Assembly: GCA_913064945.1 (NCBI GenBank)
Contig: CAJYAN010000002.1
Location: forward strand, 124,001 to 188,000
DNA: 64,000 bases
Direction: 5' to 3'
DNA from: an uncultured Gammaproteobacteria bacterium
GTDB lineage: Bacteria; Pseudomonadota; Gammaproteobacteria; UBA6429; Thiohalophilaceae
Positions 9,004 through 18,614 of this stretch are shown in pieces. Position numbers and translations under genes: made by a program. Each line of letters begins with the position of its first letter. Within the stretch, counting starts at the first letter, position 1. The notes below the pieces were generated by a model. That model searched no databases. It was given only the letters and a program-made list of their open reading frames with translations, and was not told where the DNA came from.

Positions 9004-9689
9004 CCGCTCCAGTGATCACCATTGATGGCCCCAGCGGCACGGGCAAGGGGACGATTAGTCGTTTACTGGCAAAAAACCTGGGCTGGCACATGCTCGATAG
9101 TGGTGCATTGTACCGCCTGGTCGCCTTTGGTGCCGAAAACAACGGCTATGCGCTAGATGATGAGACAAGTCTGGCTGAGTATGCCCGGCACCTGGAGGTA
9201 CGATTTTTGACCGATTCGGCCCATGGAGAACCCCTGGTGATGCTGGAAAATGCCGATGTTACGGATACGATACGTACGGAAGTGGCGGGTAACAATGCCT
9301 CGAAGGTGGCGGCCCTGCCCGCGGTGCGTGAGGCCTTATTGGCGAGACAGCGGGACTTTTGTCAGGATCCGGGTCTGGTTGCCGACGGCCGGGACATGGG
9401 CACCACGATCTTTCCTGATGCCTTACTCAAAATATACCTTACCGCCAGTGCCGAAATTCGCGCCGAACGCCGACATAAACAGTTGAAAGAAAAGGGAATA
9501 AGTGTTAGTCTCCCCGGCCTTGTAAAAGAGATTGCCGAGCGCGATGAACGAGACAGTCAGCGTTCCGTATCACCCTTAAGGCCGGCCCAGGATGCCGTTG
9601 TCATCGACACGACAGACATGGGTATTGAGGCGGTTTTCGAGAGGGTTGAGCTGCTCTGTAAAGAGCGGTTGGAACCGACCAACGTTTAG
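9000..9689 (+). CDS. cmk: Cytidylate kinase
   Basis: Cmk phosphorylates CMP and dCMP. The P-loop GPSGTGKGT is at residues 10-18, and the DGRDMGT motif and a lid region rich in arginine (ERDERDSQR) follow. The 229-residue length is normal. The start overlaps the aroA stop by 4 bp. The order aroA-cmk-rpsA-ihfB is widely conserved in gammaproteobacteria. It also recycles CMP released by CMP-sugar-dependent glycosyltransferases, which could matter given the nonulosonate genes, though that link is not specific. Confidence 0.96.
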   Translation: MTAPVITIDGPSGTGKGTISRLLAKNLGWHMLDSGALYRLVAFGAENNGYALDDETSLAEYARHLEVRFLTDSAHGEPLVMLENADVTDTIRTEVAGNNASKVAALPAVREALLARQRDFCQDPGLVADGRDMGTTIFPDALLKIYLTASAEIRAERRHKQLKEKGISVSLPGLVKEIAERDERDSQRSVSPLRPAQDAVVIDTTDMGIEAVFERVELLCKERLEPTNV

Positions 9690-9756
9690 TCTTGTGCAAT
9701 CTTGTGGTTGGGGTTTGTGAACATCCTCAAGATGCGATCCCCGTTTTGTTATCAGC

Positions 9757-9802
9757 CCACAATCCAGATTGTGGTTAATTTATATGACCTAGAAGGTCGA
9801 GG
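9757..9802 (+). promoter_or_regulatory. Structured rpsA leader (two hairpins next to the ribosome binding site)
   Basis: The 124-bp gap before rpsA contains a perfect 8-bp hairpin (CCACAATC / GATTGTGG, 9757-9774) and a 5-bp hairpin (GACCT / AGGTC, 9786-9798) immediately before the GAGG ribosome binding site. In gammaproteobacteria S1 represses its own translation through leader hairpins. The layout is consistent with that, but no alignment to known rpsA leaders was possible. Confidence 0.4.
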
Positions 9803-9813
9803 AAGTATCCCAA

Positions 9814-11490
9814 ATGAGTGAAAGTTTCGCCGAATTATTTGAAGAAAGTTTAGCCAAGACCCAGATGCAGCCCGGTTCGATTATCACCGGTACGGTTGTC
9901 CATGTGGGCGATGATTTTGTCGTTGTGAGTGCAGGATTGAAATCCGAAGGTGTGATTCCAATCGATCAATTCATGAGCGAAACGGGCGAACTCGAAGTTA
10001 GTGTTGGTGATGCCGTTGATGTTGCTCTCGATGCTGTCGAAGACGGTTTTGGTGAAACCCGTCTGTCCCGTGAAAAAGCCAAGCGTGCCGAAACCTGGAC
10101 CCGCCTGGAAGCCTCGCATGCCGCTGGCGAGATCGTTACCGGTATCATTACCGATAAGGTCAAAGGTGGTTTTACTGTGGTGCTGGATAATATCCGCGCC
10201 TTCCTGCCAGGTTCACTGGTGGATGTCCGTCCTGTACGCGACACCAGTTACCTCGAAGGCAAAGAACTCGAATTCAAAGTTATCAAGCTGGATCGTCGTC
10301 GCAATAATGTCGTTGTTTCACGCCGTGCGGTTGTGGAAGAAGAAGGCGGCGAAGAGCGCGAAGCCATGCTGGCCAGTATGGAAGAGGGTGCCGTCGTCAA
10401 GGGTGTGGTCAAGAACCTGACCGACTACGGTGCATTTATCGACCTGGGTGGCATTGATGGTCTGCTGCATATTACGGATATGGCCTGGAAGCGTGTTAAG
10501 CATCCAAGCGAAATCGTACAGGTCGGTGACGAGATTGACGTTAAGGTCCTGAAATTTGATAAAGAAAAAATGCGCGTTTCCCTCGGTCTGAAACAAATGG
10601 GTGATGACCCCTGGGTTGATATCGCGCGTCGTTACCCGGTTAATACACGCCTGTTTGGTAAGATCACTAACATTGCCGACTACGGTTGTTTTGTTGAGAT
10701 CGAAGAGGGCGTCGAAGGTCTGGTGCATGTCTCCGAACTGGACTGGACCAATAAGAACATTCATCCCAGCAAGGTTGTCCAGCTGGGTGATGAGGTCGAG
10801 GTGATGGTGCTCGACATCGACGAAGAACGTCGCCGCATTTCACTGGGTATGAAACAGTGTCAGGATAATCCCTGGGAAAACTTCGCTGGCCGCTTTAATA
10901 AAGGTGACAAGGTCTCTGGTGCTATCAAGTCGATTACGGATTTCGGTATCTTTATTGGTCTGGACGGTGGTATCGACGGTCTGGTGCATATGTCTGACAT
11001 TTCCTGGAGCGAGAACGGTGAAGAAGTCATCCGTGATTACAAGAAGGGTGATGTCGTTGAGGCCGTTGTGCTGGCGGTTGACCCTGAGCGTGAGCGCATT
11101 TCCCTGGGTGTCAAACAGCTGGAACAGGATCCGGTTTCAAACTTTGTCGCGGCCAACCCCAAGGGTAGTATCGTGAAAGGTACGGTTCGTGAAGTGGATG
11201 CCAAGGGTGCGATTATTGATCTCGGTGATGAACTCGAAGGCTATTTACGGGCCTCCGAAATTTCGCGTGACCGCATTGAAGATGCACGTAGCATTCTAAA
11301 AGAAGGTGAGGAAGTCGAAGCCAAGTTTATGGGCATTGATCGCAAGAACCGCACTATTTCCCTGTCTATCAAGGCCAAGGATACAGATGAGGAGAAAAAT
11401 GCGATTGAAGACTATACTCGTGGTACAGGTGGCGCCACCACGACGCTTGGCGACCTTCTCAAGGGTCAAATTGAAAGTGGTACCGAGTAA
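9814..11490 (+). CDS. rpsA: 30S ribosomal protein S1
   Basis: S1 is the mRNA-binding ribosomal protein needed for initiation on leaders with weak ribosome binding sites. At 558 residues with six OB-fold S1 repeats it matches the gammaproteobacterial form. Repeats are marked by segments such as [41 protein letters not shown] and [21 protein letters not shown], each followed by RISLG-type endings. GAGGAAG lies upstream of the ATG. It is cotranscribed with ihfB downstream as judged by the short gap. Confidence 0.98.
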   Translation: MSESFAELFEESLAKTQMQPGSIITGTVVHVGDDFVVVSAGLKSEGVIPIDQFMSETGELEVSVGDAVDVALDAVEDGFGETRLSREKAKRAETWTRLEASHAAGEIVTGIITDKVKGGFTVVLDNIRAFLPGSLVDVRPVRDTSYLEGKELEFKVIKLDRRRNNVVVSRRAVVEEEGGEEREAMLASMEEGAVVKGVVKNLTDYGAFIDLGGIDGLLHITDMAWKRVKHPSEIVQVGDEIDVKVLKFDKEKMRVSLGLKQMGDDPWVDIARRYPVNTRLFGKITNIADYGCFVEIEEGVEGLVHVSELDWTNKNIHPSKVVQLGDEVEVMVLDIDEERRRISLGMKQCQDNPWENFAGRFNKGDKVSGAIKSITDFGIFIGLDGGIDGLVHMSDISWSENGEEVIRDYKKGDVVEAVVLAVDPERERISLGVKQLEQDPVSNFVAANPKGSIVKGTVREVDAKGAIIDLGDELEGYLRASEISRDRIEDARSILKEGEEVEAKFMGIDRKNRTISLSIKAKDTDEEKNAIEDYTRGTGGATTTLGDLLKGQIESGTE

Positions 11491-11506
11491 AAGTTAGGCT
11501 AGATAT

Positions 11507-11530
11507 GGCCTACCCGCTATTGGGTAGGCC
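11507..11530 (+). terminator. rpsA-ihfB intergenic hairpin without T-run
   Basis: A perfect 9-bp stem (GGCCTACCC / GGGTAGGCC) with a 6-nt loop lies between rpsA and ihfB. It is followed by CCTT instead of a T-tract, so it is more likely an RNA-processing or stability element, or a partial terminator that lowers ihfB expression relative to rpsA, than a full stop. Confidence 0.5.
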
Positions 11531-11555
11531 CCTTAACCGGCGACGGGGAATGCTA

Positions 11556-11861
11556 ATGACAAAATCGGAATTAATCGAAATCCTCGCACAAAAGCAGAAG
11601 CAACTGGCTTTCAAGGACGTCGAACTCGCGGTCAAGACCATGCTGGAACATATGGCACTGACGCTGGCGACGGGTGAGCGAATTGAAATCCGGGGCTTTG
11701 GCAGCTTTTCATTACATCACCGTCCACCAAGGATGGGGCGTAATCCCAAAACCGGTGACTCTGTGGATCTGGAAGAGAAGTATGTCCCACATTTCAAGCC
11801 AGGCAAGGAGATGCGTGAACGGGTTAATGAAAGTATGCAAAGAGTAGAAATCACCAATTAG
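11556..11861 (+). CDS. ihfB: Integration host factor subunit beta
   Basis: IhfB pairs with IhfA to bend DNA at specific sites. The 101-residue product begins [12 protein letters not shown] and contains the beta-ribbon arm region with [10 protein letters not shown], diagnostic for the HU/IHF family. [20 protein letters not shown] favours IHF beta over HU. The start at 11556 has GGGGAA about 5 nt upstream; an ATG two codons earlier (11550) is possible. A strong terminator follows. Confidence 0.96.
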   Translation: MTKSELIEILAQKQKQLAFKDVELAVKTMLEHMALTLATGERIEIRGFGSFSLHHRPPRMGRNPKTGDSVDLEEKYVPHFKPGKEMRERVNESMQRVEITN

Positions 11862-11889
11862 TCCTGTGGTGTAAATTATTGAATTTCAG

Positions 11890-11922
11890 ACGGCATGGTG
11901 TCTTTGACCCATGCCGTTTTTT
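11890..11922 (+). terminator. Rho-independent terminator after ihfB
   Basis: A 9-bp perfect stem (ACGGCATGG / CCATGCCGT) with a 10-nt loop is followed by a run of five further T residues. This is a classical intrinsic terminator closing the rpsA-ihfB unit. Confidence 0.9.
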
Positions 11923-12022
11923 GTGTCAGTGATTTTGGTATAGTTCGATGTATCTGGTCTATTAATTGCTTGTTTAACAAATTTATAACCGGTAGCTAAA
12001 TGGTACTGGGAGGAACTCTGGA

Positions 12023-12313
12023 ATGAAAATACTATACATTGGATTCTGGTTGTTGCTGGCCATACTGGGTATTGTCTTTGCGGCACTCAATGCGGATAAA
12101 GTCACGCTAAATTATCATTTTGGAGAAGTGCATATTGCAATTTCACTTGTCATTGCGGGTGCGCTTTTTATTGGTGCCTGTCTTGGTGTGCTTGCCAGTC
12201 TGAGAATCGTTCTTCGTACACGCCATGAACTGTCCCGACTGAAAAAACGGGCCGAGATGACCGAAAAAGAAGTTTTGAATTTGCGTGCCATACCCCTCAG
12301 GGATAAGCATTAA
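12023..12313 (+). CDS. lapA: LapA-type inner membrane protein
   Basis: LapA (YciS) is a small inner membrane partner of LapB in control of lipopolysaccharide assembly and LpxC turnover. The 96-residue protein has two hydrophobic helices (about residues 4-24 and 38-60) and a short charged C-terminal helix that could form a coiled coil (RTRHELSRLKKRAEMTEKE). AGGA lies just upstream of the ATG. The stop is immediately followed by the lapB ATG. The lapA-lapB-pyrF order matches many gammaproteobacteria. Confidence 0.88.
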   Translation: MKILYIGFWLLLAILGIVFAALNADKVTLNYHFGEVHIAISLVIAGALFIGACLGVLASLRIVLRTRHELSRLKKRAEMTEKEVLNLRAIPLRDKH

Positions 12314-13495
12314 ATGGTTATCGAGCTTACGCTTTCATTATTATTTTTACTTCTGCCTGTCGCGTTCTATACCGGCTGGCTATCGGGGCGTAAAAACAAT
12401 GCTGCGCGTCGAGAAAAAAAACTCTTTGAGATTCCACCGGATTATCTCAAGGGATTGAACTATCTGTTGAATGAACAGCCGGATAAGGCAATCGAACTCT
12501 TTATCCAGATGCTGGAGGTCGATAGTGAGACAGTCGAAACACATTTGGCACTCGGCAGCCTGTTTCGTCGTCGTGGCGAGGTGGATAGAGCGATCCGTAT
12601 TCATCAAAATCTCATAGCACGTCCCTCTCTGACACAAAGCCAGCGCACGCAGGCTTTGTACGAATTAGGGGAGGACTATATGAGGGCAGGCTTGCTGGAT
12701 CGTGCAGAAGCCTTGTTTAGAGAACTAATCGAGGCATCACCGCATTCCGAAGTTGCACTGCGACAGTTAATCGATATCTACCAGCAGGAGAAAGACTGGG
12801 CCAAGGCGATTGAAATGGCACGTTTATTGTCCATGAAAACCGGCGACAATATGCAGTCTATTATCTCGCAATATTATTGCGAAATGGCAGAGACCGCGTT
12901 TCACCTGGGTGAGATTGGTGCGGGGCACAAGTGGCTAAAGCGGGCCCTGGCCAGCGATCGAAATTGTGTGCGCGCTAGTTTATTAGAGGGACAAAGTGAA
13001 CAACGTAATGGCAATGATAAAGCAGCCCTAAAGGCGTACTTACGTATTGAACAACAGGATACGGACTATTTACCTGAAGTTGTCACGCCTTTGATTGAAT
13101 GCTATCGAACTTTGGGCAAGATGAATGAGGCGAAGGAATATCTAATCCACCTTATAAAAGAATATGGCAGTATTACAATTATGCTCAAGCTGGCTGAATT
13201 AATTCGAAGCGACGATGGTGATGAAGCGGCCATTGATTTTATCACAGAGCACCTTCGGCTACGGCCATCAGTCCGCGGCATGGATCGTCTGATTAATCTG
13301 AATCTTGCACATGTAAAAGATTCTGTACGGGATAAGCTGCTGGTACTTAAAGAGGTCACAACACAGTTGTTGGTGAATAAGCCGGTTTATAAATGCCGCA
13401 GCTGTGGTTTTAGTGGGAAGTCTATGCACTGGCAATGCCCCGGTTGTCGTCAGTGGAATAGTGTAAAACCAATTCAGGGGGTTGAAGGGGAATGA
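12314..13495 (+). CDS. lapB: LapB lipopolysaccharide assembly regulator
   Basis: LapB (YciM) is an inner membrane TPR protein that recruits LpxC to FtsH and coordinates LPS synthesis. An N-terminal membrane anchor (about residues 3-22) is followed by TPR repeats across residues 45-350. A C-terminal rubredoxin-like metal knuckle has two CxxC pairs, CRSC and CPGC, near residues 358-376. Length 393 is standard. Its last codons overlap pyrF by 4 bp. Its presence implies a conventional LPS, consistent with an O-antigen role for the island. Confidence 0.95.
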   Translation: MVIELTLSLLFLLLPVAFYTGWLSGRKNNAARREKKLFEIPPDYLKGLNYLLNEQPDKAIELFIQMLEVDSETVETHLALGSLFRRRGEVDRAIRIHQNLIARPSLTQSQRTQALYELGEDYMRAGLLDRAEALFRELIEASPHSEVALRQLIDIYQQEKDWAKAIEMARLLSMKTGDNMQSIISQYYCEMAETAFHLGEIGAGHKWLKRALASDRNCVRASLLEGQSEQRNGNDKAALKAYLRIEQQDTDYLPEVVTPLIECYRTLGKMNEAKEYLIHLIKEYGSITIMLKLAELIRSDDGDEAAIDFITEHLRLRPSVRGMDRLINLNLAHVKDSVRDKLLVLKEVTTQLLVNKPVYKCRSCGFSGKSMHWQCPGCRQWNSVKPIQGVEGE

Positions 13496-14193
13496 GCATT
13501 CTCGAATCACGCGTGATAGTGGCACTGGATTATCCCGATGCAAAGTCAGTCTGGCAATTTGTTGATAAAATCGAACCATCGCTGTGTAAATTAAAAGTGG
13601 GGAAGGAACTGTTTACCCGTGAAGGACCGTCGTTGGTGAGGGAATTGGTTAAACGTGGCTATGCGGTATTTCTGGATTTAAAGTTTCATGATATTCCAAA
13701 CACTGTTGCCAGAGCATGTCATGCGGCGGCAGATCTAGGTGTCTGGATGATGAACGTACACGCCGCCGGTGGACGTAAAATGATGGAGGCTGCGCGGGAA
13801 TCGCTGGAACAGCACGCCGTGGCAAGACCGCGCTTAATTGCCGTCACTGTGCTCACCAGTATGGGCGTAGAGGACCTGATGGAGATTGGGGTAGACGTAA
13901 CACCCGAGGAGCAGGTAATGCGACTCGCCAGGTTGACACAGAACTCTGGACTGGATGGTGTCGTCTGTTCGGCTCAGGAAACACCTCGCTTAGTCGCGGA
14001 GCTTGGCAGGCAGTTTTGTCTGGTAACGCCAGGAATCCGCCCTGCGGGAAGTGATCATGCCGATCAGAAAAGAGTAATGACCCCCGCGGAGGCAATTCAG
14101 GCGGGAAGTCAATATCTGGTAATCGGTCGACCGATTACGCAATCATTAGACCCATTGGGAACGCTGATTGCAATAAACGACCAAATTACATAA
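13492..14193 (+). CDS. pyrF: Orotidine 5'-phosphate decarboxylase
   Basis: PyrF makes UMP from OMP, the last pyrimidine step. The TIM-barrel catalytic motif [11 protein letters not shown] (Asp-x-Lys-x-x-Asp) is intact, and [11 protein letters not shown] near the N-terminus and GRPITQS near the C-terminus fit the family. Length 233 is normal. It starts inside the end of lapB (ATGA overlap). Confidence 0.97.
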   Translation: MSILESRVIVALDYPDAKSVWQFVDKIEPSLCKLKVGKELFTREGPSLVRELVKRGYAVFLDLKFHDIPNTVARACHAAADLGVWMMNVHAAGGRKMMEAARESLEQHAVARPRLIAVTVLTSMGVEDLMEIGVDVTPEEQVMRLARLTQNSGLDGVVCSAQETPRLVAELGRQFCLVTPGIRPAGSDHADQKRVMTPAEAIQAGSQYLVIGRPITQSLDPLGTLIAINDQIT

Positions 14194-14316
14194 CGTGCAG
14201 AGTTTTCTTACAGCGAGATCAGAATATTCCTACAACCGATATCTTGCCCGGTTAATATCGTTTGGGCATGATGACGTCGTGGTAATGGACCACCTGGACT
14301 TATCAACAAGGAAACT

Positions 14317-14583
14317 ATGATGAAAAATCTCATTGTATTGTTACTGACCTCGCTCCTACTTTTGACTTCGAATCAGCTGTGGGCTGATGCCGTCAACATT
14401 AATACTGCCGATGCGACGGCACTGGCGGCCAATATCAAGGGTATTGGTATCAAAAAGGCGGAGGCCATTGTGGCGTATCGACAGCAGCACGGCAAATTTA
14501 GTCGTGCCGAGGATTTAGCCAAGGTGCGTGGGATTGGCAAGAAAACCGTCGAAAAGAATCTCGACAGCATAAAAACTGAGTAA
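14317..14583 (+). CDS. Secreted ComEA-like helix-hairpin-helix protein
   Basis: This is an 88-residue protein with a signal peptide (hydrophobic core LIVLLLTSLLLLT, likely cut after about residue 23, QLWA) followed by two helix-hairpin-helix motifs, NINTADATALAANIKGIG and VRGIGKKTVEKNL. ComEA-family proteins bind DNA in the periplasm and can support uptake during transformation. Small free-standing members like this are common in gammaproteobacteria and their role is often unproven. AAGGAA precedes the start. It is a single gene ended by a strong terminator. Confidence 0.85.
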   Translation: MMKNLIVLLLTSLLLLTSNQLWADAVNINTADATALAANIKGIGIKKAEAIVAYRQQHGKFSRAEDLAKVRGIGKKTVEKNLDSIKTE

Positions 14584-14612
14584 AAATTATTCAAAGCCGG
14601 GTTGTTTTTGTG

Positions 14613-14638
14613 AAAGGGTGCGCCTCGCACCCTTTTTT
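14613..14638 (+). terminator. Rho-independent terminator
   Basis: The stem AAAGGGTGCG / CGCACCCTTT with a CCT loop runs straight into a T-tract. It closes the helix-hairpin-helix gene and insulates the regulator downstream. Confidence 0.92.
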
Positions 14639-14705
14639 ATTTGCAATGCCGGCTACGTGCGTTAGACTTCCTGATGTTCAATTACTGAACAATAAGGATT
14701 CCTGC

Positions 14706-15065
14706 TTGGACGACGAAACGGCCTATAAGATATTAAAATTAGTGCATGCCGAGCCCAATATTAGCCAACGAGAATTGGCGGAGGAACTGGGTGTTAGCGT
14801 TGGCAAGGCGAACTATTGCCTCAAAGCCTTGATGGAAAAGGGATTTATCAAAGTGAGGAATTTTTATAAAAGCTCCAACAAGCGCGGCTATGTGTATTTA
14901 TTGACGAGCAGGGGCTTTACAGAGAAAGCACAGGTGACGTTCCGTTTTCTTAAATACAAAATGCAGGAATATGAAGATTTAGAGTCCGAGATAGCGCAAA
15001 TCAGAAGTGAAGCGGAACAGATGACTAACGATAATATTCCCCTGGCTGAAGATCAAGGATCCTGA
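14706..15065 (+). CDS. MarR-family EPS-associated transcriptional regulator
   Basis: This 119-residue winged-helix regulator resembles the MarR-type family linked to exopolysaccharide loci. The helix-turn-helix region is ISQRELAEELGVSVGKANY followed by LKALMEKGFIKV, and a C-terminal helix (EYEDLESEIAQIRSEAEQ) may dimerise. The TTG at 14706 is chosen because AAGGA lies 7 nt upstream and the product then begins like its relatives; the open frame extends further upstream into the preceding terminator, which argues against an earlier start. It ends 2 bp before the RfaH-like gene, so the two are probably cotranscribed. Confidence 0.85.
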   Translation: MDDETAYKILKLVHAEPNISQRELAEELGVSVGKANYCLKALMEKGFIKVRNFYKSSNKRGYVYLLTSRGFTEKAQVTFRFLKYKMQEYEDLESEIAQIRSEAEQMTNDNIPLAEDQGS

Positions 15066-15067
15066 GT

Positions 15068-15613
15068 ATGAATTCCCCCGTCAAGATTTCCGAGTGTCAG
15101 CAACCGGCGAGTCAGAGAGCCTGGTATCTGGTGTATACCAAGCCAAAGGGTGAAAAGACGGCACAGGAAAATCTTGTACGCCAGGGATATGAAACTTATT
15201 TACCACTCTTCAGTCTTAGCAAACGCCGTCGGGGACGCTATATTACGGTAATTGAGCCAATGTTCTCGCGTTACCTGTTTATTCAGTTGAATCAGACGAG
15301 TGATAACTGGGCACCTATTCGTTCGACGCTGGGCGTCACTGATATGGTTCGATTTAGTGGCTACCCCGCCAAAGTACCTGTTGAATTGATTGATAGCTTG
15401 CGTGTGGGAGAAAATAGCGCTGGCCTGCAACAAATTGCTGTTGAGGAACTTAAGAGCGGTAATTGTGTGCAGATTATTGAGGGACCTATGACAGGATATA
15501 AAGGTATCTATCAGGCACAGACAAGTGCCGAACGTGCAATTATTTTGCTTGATGTCGTCGGTAAACATACGCGGGTCATGGTCGATCGCCATCATCTACA
15601 ATTATCAGAATAA
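15068..15613 (+). CDS. rfaH: RfaH-like transcription antiterminator (NusG paralogue)
   Basis: The 181-residue protein has a NusG-type N-terminal domain (WYLVYTKPKGEKTAQENL, then EPMFSRYLFIQL) and a C-terminal KOW region (VQIIEGPMTGYKGIYQ). RfaH-type factors load on RNA polymerase paused at ops sites and suppress termination and Rho in long surface-polysaccharide operons, while recruiting ribosomes. The location at the head of a polysaccharide locus, separate from the secE-nusG-rplK cluster, supports the specialised paralogue. A perfect ops site lies at 28353. Whether it switches its KOW fold like E. coli RfaH cannot be told here. Confidence 0.9.
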   Translation: MNSPVKISECQQPASQRAWYLVYTKPKGEKTAQENLVRQGYETYLPLFSLSKRRRGRYITVIEPMFSRYLFIQLNQTSDNWAPIRSTLGVTDMVRFSGYPAKVPVELIDSLRVGENSAGLQQIAVEELKSGNCVQIIEGPMTGYKGIYQAQTSAERAIILLDVVGKHTRVMVDRHHLQLSE

Positions 15614-15653
15614 GCTTGATACTGACCGACATCGAAAATTATTTTAAGTCTCT

Positions 15654-16535
15654 ATGAATAACTATTTACGACTGTTTATCAAATCTGCCCGATTGCACCA
15701 ATGGGTAAAAAATATACTGGTTTTTATTCCATTATTTTTGTCACACGAGCTTGTTAATTCAAGCCTGGTGCTGGATAGCCTAGAGGCATTCATGGCCTTT
15801 TGCTTTTGTGCGTCGAGTGTTTATTTTATCAATGACATTCATGACATCGAGGCAGATCGAAGGCATCCGGTAAAATGTCATCGACCCCTGGCATCAGGCG
15901 CCTTGGCCGTGAGTCATGGATGGGGCTGGGCTGTCTTGTTGATGGTTTGTGGATTGTTATTAGCGTTTTATGTGCATAAAAGTTTTTTTTACGTTGTGTT
16001 ACTCTATGTGCTTGTAACAAATCTTTATTCCTATTTTTTTAAAAGCGTTGCTCTCGCTGACGTTGTGATTTTGGCCGCACTCTATACGTTACGTATTGTC
16101 GGCGGTGCTGTTGCGATACAGTCAGCCATCACCTTCTGGTTACTGGCATTTTCGCTCTTCTTCTTCTTTAGTCTGGCGATGGTAAAGCGTTACTCCGAAG
16201 TAGCATCGTTGGCAGAGCGTGGTGAGACTGAAGTCACTGGACGTGGCTACTTTGCGTTGGACGCCAATCTAATATTAACGCTGGGTGTGGCCTCTGGTTA
16301 CTTGTCAGTATTGATTTTTTCTCTATATCTTAATGATAGTAATATATTAGTACAGTATTCCAGTCCGATGTGGTTGTGGGGTATTACCCCGATATTATTA
16401 TTCTGGATCAGCCGGGTCTGGATGCTGGCCAATCGTCGAGAGATAACAGAAGACCCTGTACTATTCGCGGTGAAGGATAAAGTGTCTTATCTGGCTGGCT
16501 TGATTTGTATAATATCCATAGTCCTGGCTCGGTAA
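15654..16535 (+). CDS. UbiA-family polyprenyl-phosphate phosphoribosyltransferase (DPPR synthase-like)
   Basis: This is an integral membrane prenyltransferase-fold protein of 293 residues with about 8-9 hydrophobic helices. The active-site signature is NDIHDIEADRRHPVKCHRP (residues 60-78), which matches enzymes that transfer 5-phosphoribose from PRPP to a polyprenyl phosphate more closely than quinone-pathway UbiA. It is followed at 3 bp by a DprE1-like oxidase and then a DprE2-like reductase, the known next steps to polyprenylphosphoryl-arabinose. No phosphatase for the intervening dephosphorylation is seen nearby. Substrate is inferred from family and context. Confidence 0.85.
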   Translation: MNNYLRLFIKSARLHQWVKNILVFIPLFLSHELVNSSLVLDSLEAFMAFCFCASSVYFINDIHDIEADRRHPVKCHRPLASGALAVSHGWGWAVLLMVCGLLLAFYVHKSFFYVVLLYVLVTNLYSYFFKSVALADVVILAALYTLRIVGGAVAIQSAITFWLLAFSLFFFFSLAMVKRYSEVASLAERGETEVTGRGYFALDANLILTLGVASGYLSVLIFSLYLNDSNILVQYSSPMWLWGITPILLFWISRVWMLANRREITEDPVLFAVKDKVSYLAGLICIISIVLAR

Positions 16536-16538
16536 GCG

Positions 16539-17849
16539 GTGAGTTATCACTATCGCTCCTGGGGTCTCAATCCTCAAATAAAGCAAATTGCCTGCGTGCT
16601 TAACGGTGCGACAGAGCAGGATCTGGCAGGGCCTCATAAAGCGCAGAAATTATTAGCCTACGGTTGTGGTAGTAGCTATGGTGATGTTTGCCTGAATGAT
16701 GAAGGTGTTTTGCTCGACAGTCACAGGCTTGACCACTTCCTGAACTTTAATCCCGATACGGGTGTTCTGCGTTGTCAGTCAGGTGTTACCTTGCGCGCAA
16801 TAAACCAGCAGCTGATTAAATATGGCTGGTTTTTACCGGTAACACCGGGGACTCAGAATGTAACTCTTGGTGGGGCGATTGCCAATGATGTGCACGGTAA
16901 AAATCATCATTTGGCGGGTAGTTTTGGCTGTCATGTACTAAAACTTGGCTTATATCGCAGCCAGGAAGGTAGTATAGAATGTCAGCCGGATAAAAATGCA
17001 GAGCTGTTTCGGGCCACAATTTCTGGCCTGGGCTTGACCGGATTTATACAATGGGCGGAAATACAGCTTAAGAAAATTTCCAGCCCGTATCTGCGTACTG
17101 AAAAAATGGTGTTTACAGGACTACAGGAATTTGATGCACTGTCAAACGATGCCGATAAGGCATATGAATATACAGTGGCCTGGATTGATTCTGTTGCCGC
17201 TGCAAAATACAGGGGCAGGGGAGTATTGTTTTGCGGTGAGCATGCAGACTCCAGTGCCGATAGAAGGCCATCTAAAAAGAGAATACTCTCAATTCCATTT
17301 AATGCACCGACAGGCTTATTGAGTTACCCGGTAATCAAAACATTCAATCTGGCCTATTATAATATGCACAGACTGACATCCAGTAAGGCATTGACTTATT
17401 ACGAGCCCTTCTTCTACCCGCTGGATAGCCTTGGACACTGGAATCGGCTGTATGGTAAAAAAGGCCTTTATCAATACCAATGTGTAATACCGGCAGAAGG
17501 AGGGGTGGAAGTTGTTGAGGAACTGTTGGCCATCTGCGCACATTATCGGCAGGGTTCATTCCTCTCGGTCCTGAAAAAGTTTGGTAGTATTAAGTCGCCT
17601 GGAATGCTGTCATTCCCTCGACCTGGTTATACCCTGGCGCTCGATTTTCGCAATCTTGGCGAGTCGACGCTCAAACTGTTCTCTGCATTAGACAAGGTTG
17701 TGTTTGCGAATCAGGGTGCGCTTTATCCCGCCAAGGATGCACGTATGAGTCGAGAGGGATTTAGACAGTCTTTCATTGAGACAGAGCGCTTTAAAAATTA
17801 TATTGATCCCCTGTTTTCATCAAATTTTATGCGAAGAGTTATCATATGA
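16539..17849 (+). CDS. DprE1-like FAD-dependent polyprenylphosphoryl-ribose 2'-oxidase
   Basis: This 436-residue VAO/PCMH-type flavoprotein oxidises the 2'-OH of polyprenylphosphoryl-ribose. FAD-domain motifs are CGSSYGDV (43-50), PGTQNVTLGGAIANDVHG (103-120) and the DprE1 hallmark HGKNHHLAGSFG (119-130). Lys399 in AKDARMS corresponds to the catalytic lysine. The residue equivalent to mycobacterial Cys387, the benzothiazinone target, is Ala367 (YTLALDF). Translation starts at GTG. The stop overlaps the next gene by 4 bp. Confidence 0.87.
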   Translation: MSYHYRSWGLNPQIKQIACVLNGATEQDLAGPHKAQKLLAYGCGSSYGDVCLNDEGVLLDSHRLDHFLNFNPDTGVLRCQSGVTLRAINQQLIKYGWFLPVTPGTQNVTLGGAIANDVHGKNHHLAGSFGCHVLKLGLYRSQEGSIECQPDKNAELFRATISGLGLTGFIQWAEIQLKKISSPYLRTEKMVFTGLQEFDALSNDADKAYEYTVAWIDSVAAAKYRGRGVLFCGEHADSSADRRPSKKRILSIPFNAPTGLLSYPVIKTFNLAYYNMHRLTSSKALTYYEPFFYPLDSLGHWNRLYGKKGLYQYQCVIPAEGGVEVVEELLAICAHYRQGSFLSVLKKFGSIKSPGMLSFPRPGYTLALDFRNLGESTLKLFSALDKVVFANQGALYPAKDARMSREGFRQSFIETERFKNYIDPLFSSNFMRRVII

Positions 17850-18601
17850 GCAAGCCCCCAATGACCCCTGCTGTCGTCATCATCGGTGCTACTTCAGCAA
17901 TTGCGGAACAAATATCACGACTATATGCTGAACAAGGGGCAAAATTATTTCTCGTCGGACGCAATGAAAAGAAGCTTGAAATAATCTCAGATGACTTGAA
18001 AGTGAGAGGGGCGGCGTGTGTTGCCACTATTGCCATGGACCTGACAGATACTCGTTTACATGCAAAACTGGTTGAGCAGGCAGTAAGTTTTCTGGGTGAC
18101 ATAACGCATTTATATGTTGCCCATGGCACCTTAGCCGATAACGAAGCCTGTGAGAATAATCCTCAGCTGGCGATGACCGAGATTACTCTAAATCTAAATT
18201 CACCTGTATCATTGCTTCTGCACTTCGCCGGGCGTTTTCGCACTCAACAATATGGAACGATAGCGGTAATTTCATCAGTTGCCGGTGACCGTGGGCGACA
18301 AAGTAACTATATATATGGTGCGGCAAAAGGTGGCTTATCTGTTTTTCTGCAAGGGCTACGAAACCGACTTTATGTGGATAATATACATGTTGCCACGGTA
18401 AAACCGGGTTTCGTCGACACCCCAATGACAACCGATTTTAAAAAAGGCATGATGTGGGTGTCGGCGAAAAAGGCGGCGAAACTGACTGTTTATGGGGTCG
18501 ATAAAAAACGTAATGTTATTTATGTGCCGGGTTTCTGGCGGTTTATCATGCTTATCATTTTGCATATCCCTGAATTTATTTTTAAACGTTTAAAACTTTG
18601 A
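17846..18601 (+). CDS. DprE2-like short-chain reductase
   Basis: This 251-residue SDR has the cofactor motif IGATSAIAEQIS near the N-terminus and the catalytic pair in YIYGAAKGGL (Tyr-x3-Lys). By family and by overlap with the DprE1-like gene it should reduce the 2'-keto intermediate to the arabino epimer, completing a polyprenylphosphoryl-arabinofuranose. A hydrophobic C-terminal stretch (FWRFIMLIILHIPEFIF) may attach it to the membrane, as expected for a lipid-linked substrate. Confidence 0.84.
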   Translation: MSKPPMTPAVVIIGATSAIAEQISRLYAEQGAKLFLVGRNEKKLEIISDDLKVRGAACVATIAMDLTDTRLHAKLVEQAVSFLGDITHLYVAHGTLADNEACENNPQLAMTEITLNLNSPVSLLLHFAGRFRTQQYGTIAVISSVAGDRGRQSNYIYGAAKGGLSVFLQGLRNRLYVDNIHVATVKPGFVDTPMTTDFKKGMMWVSAKKAAKLTVYGVDKKRNVIYVPGFWRFIMLIILHIPEFIFKRLKL

Positions 18602-18614
18602 GTATGTGATTAAA

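Noticed and set aside
15654-16535. UbiA homologue as a quinone-pathway 4-hydroxybenzoate prenyltransferase
   Set aside because: The active-site motif with DRRHPVKCHRP and immediate coupling to DprE1/DprE2-like genes fit a phosphoribosyltransferase better.
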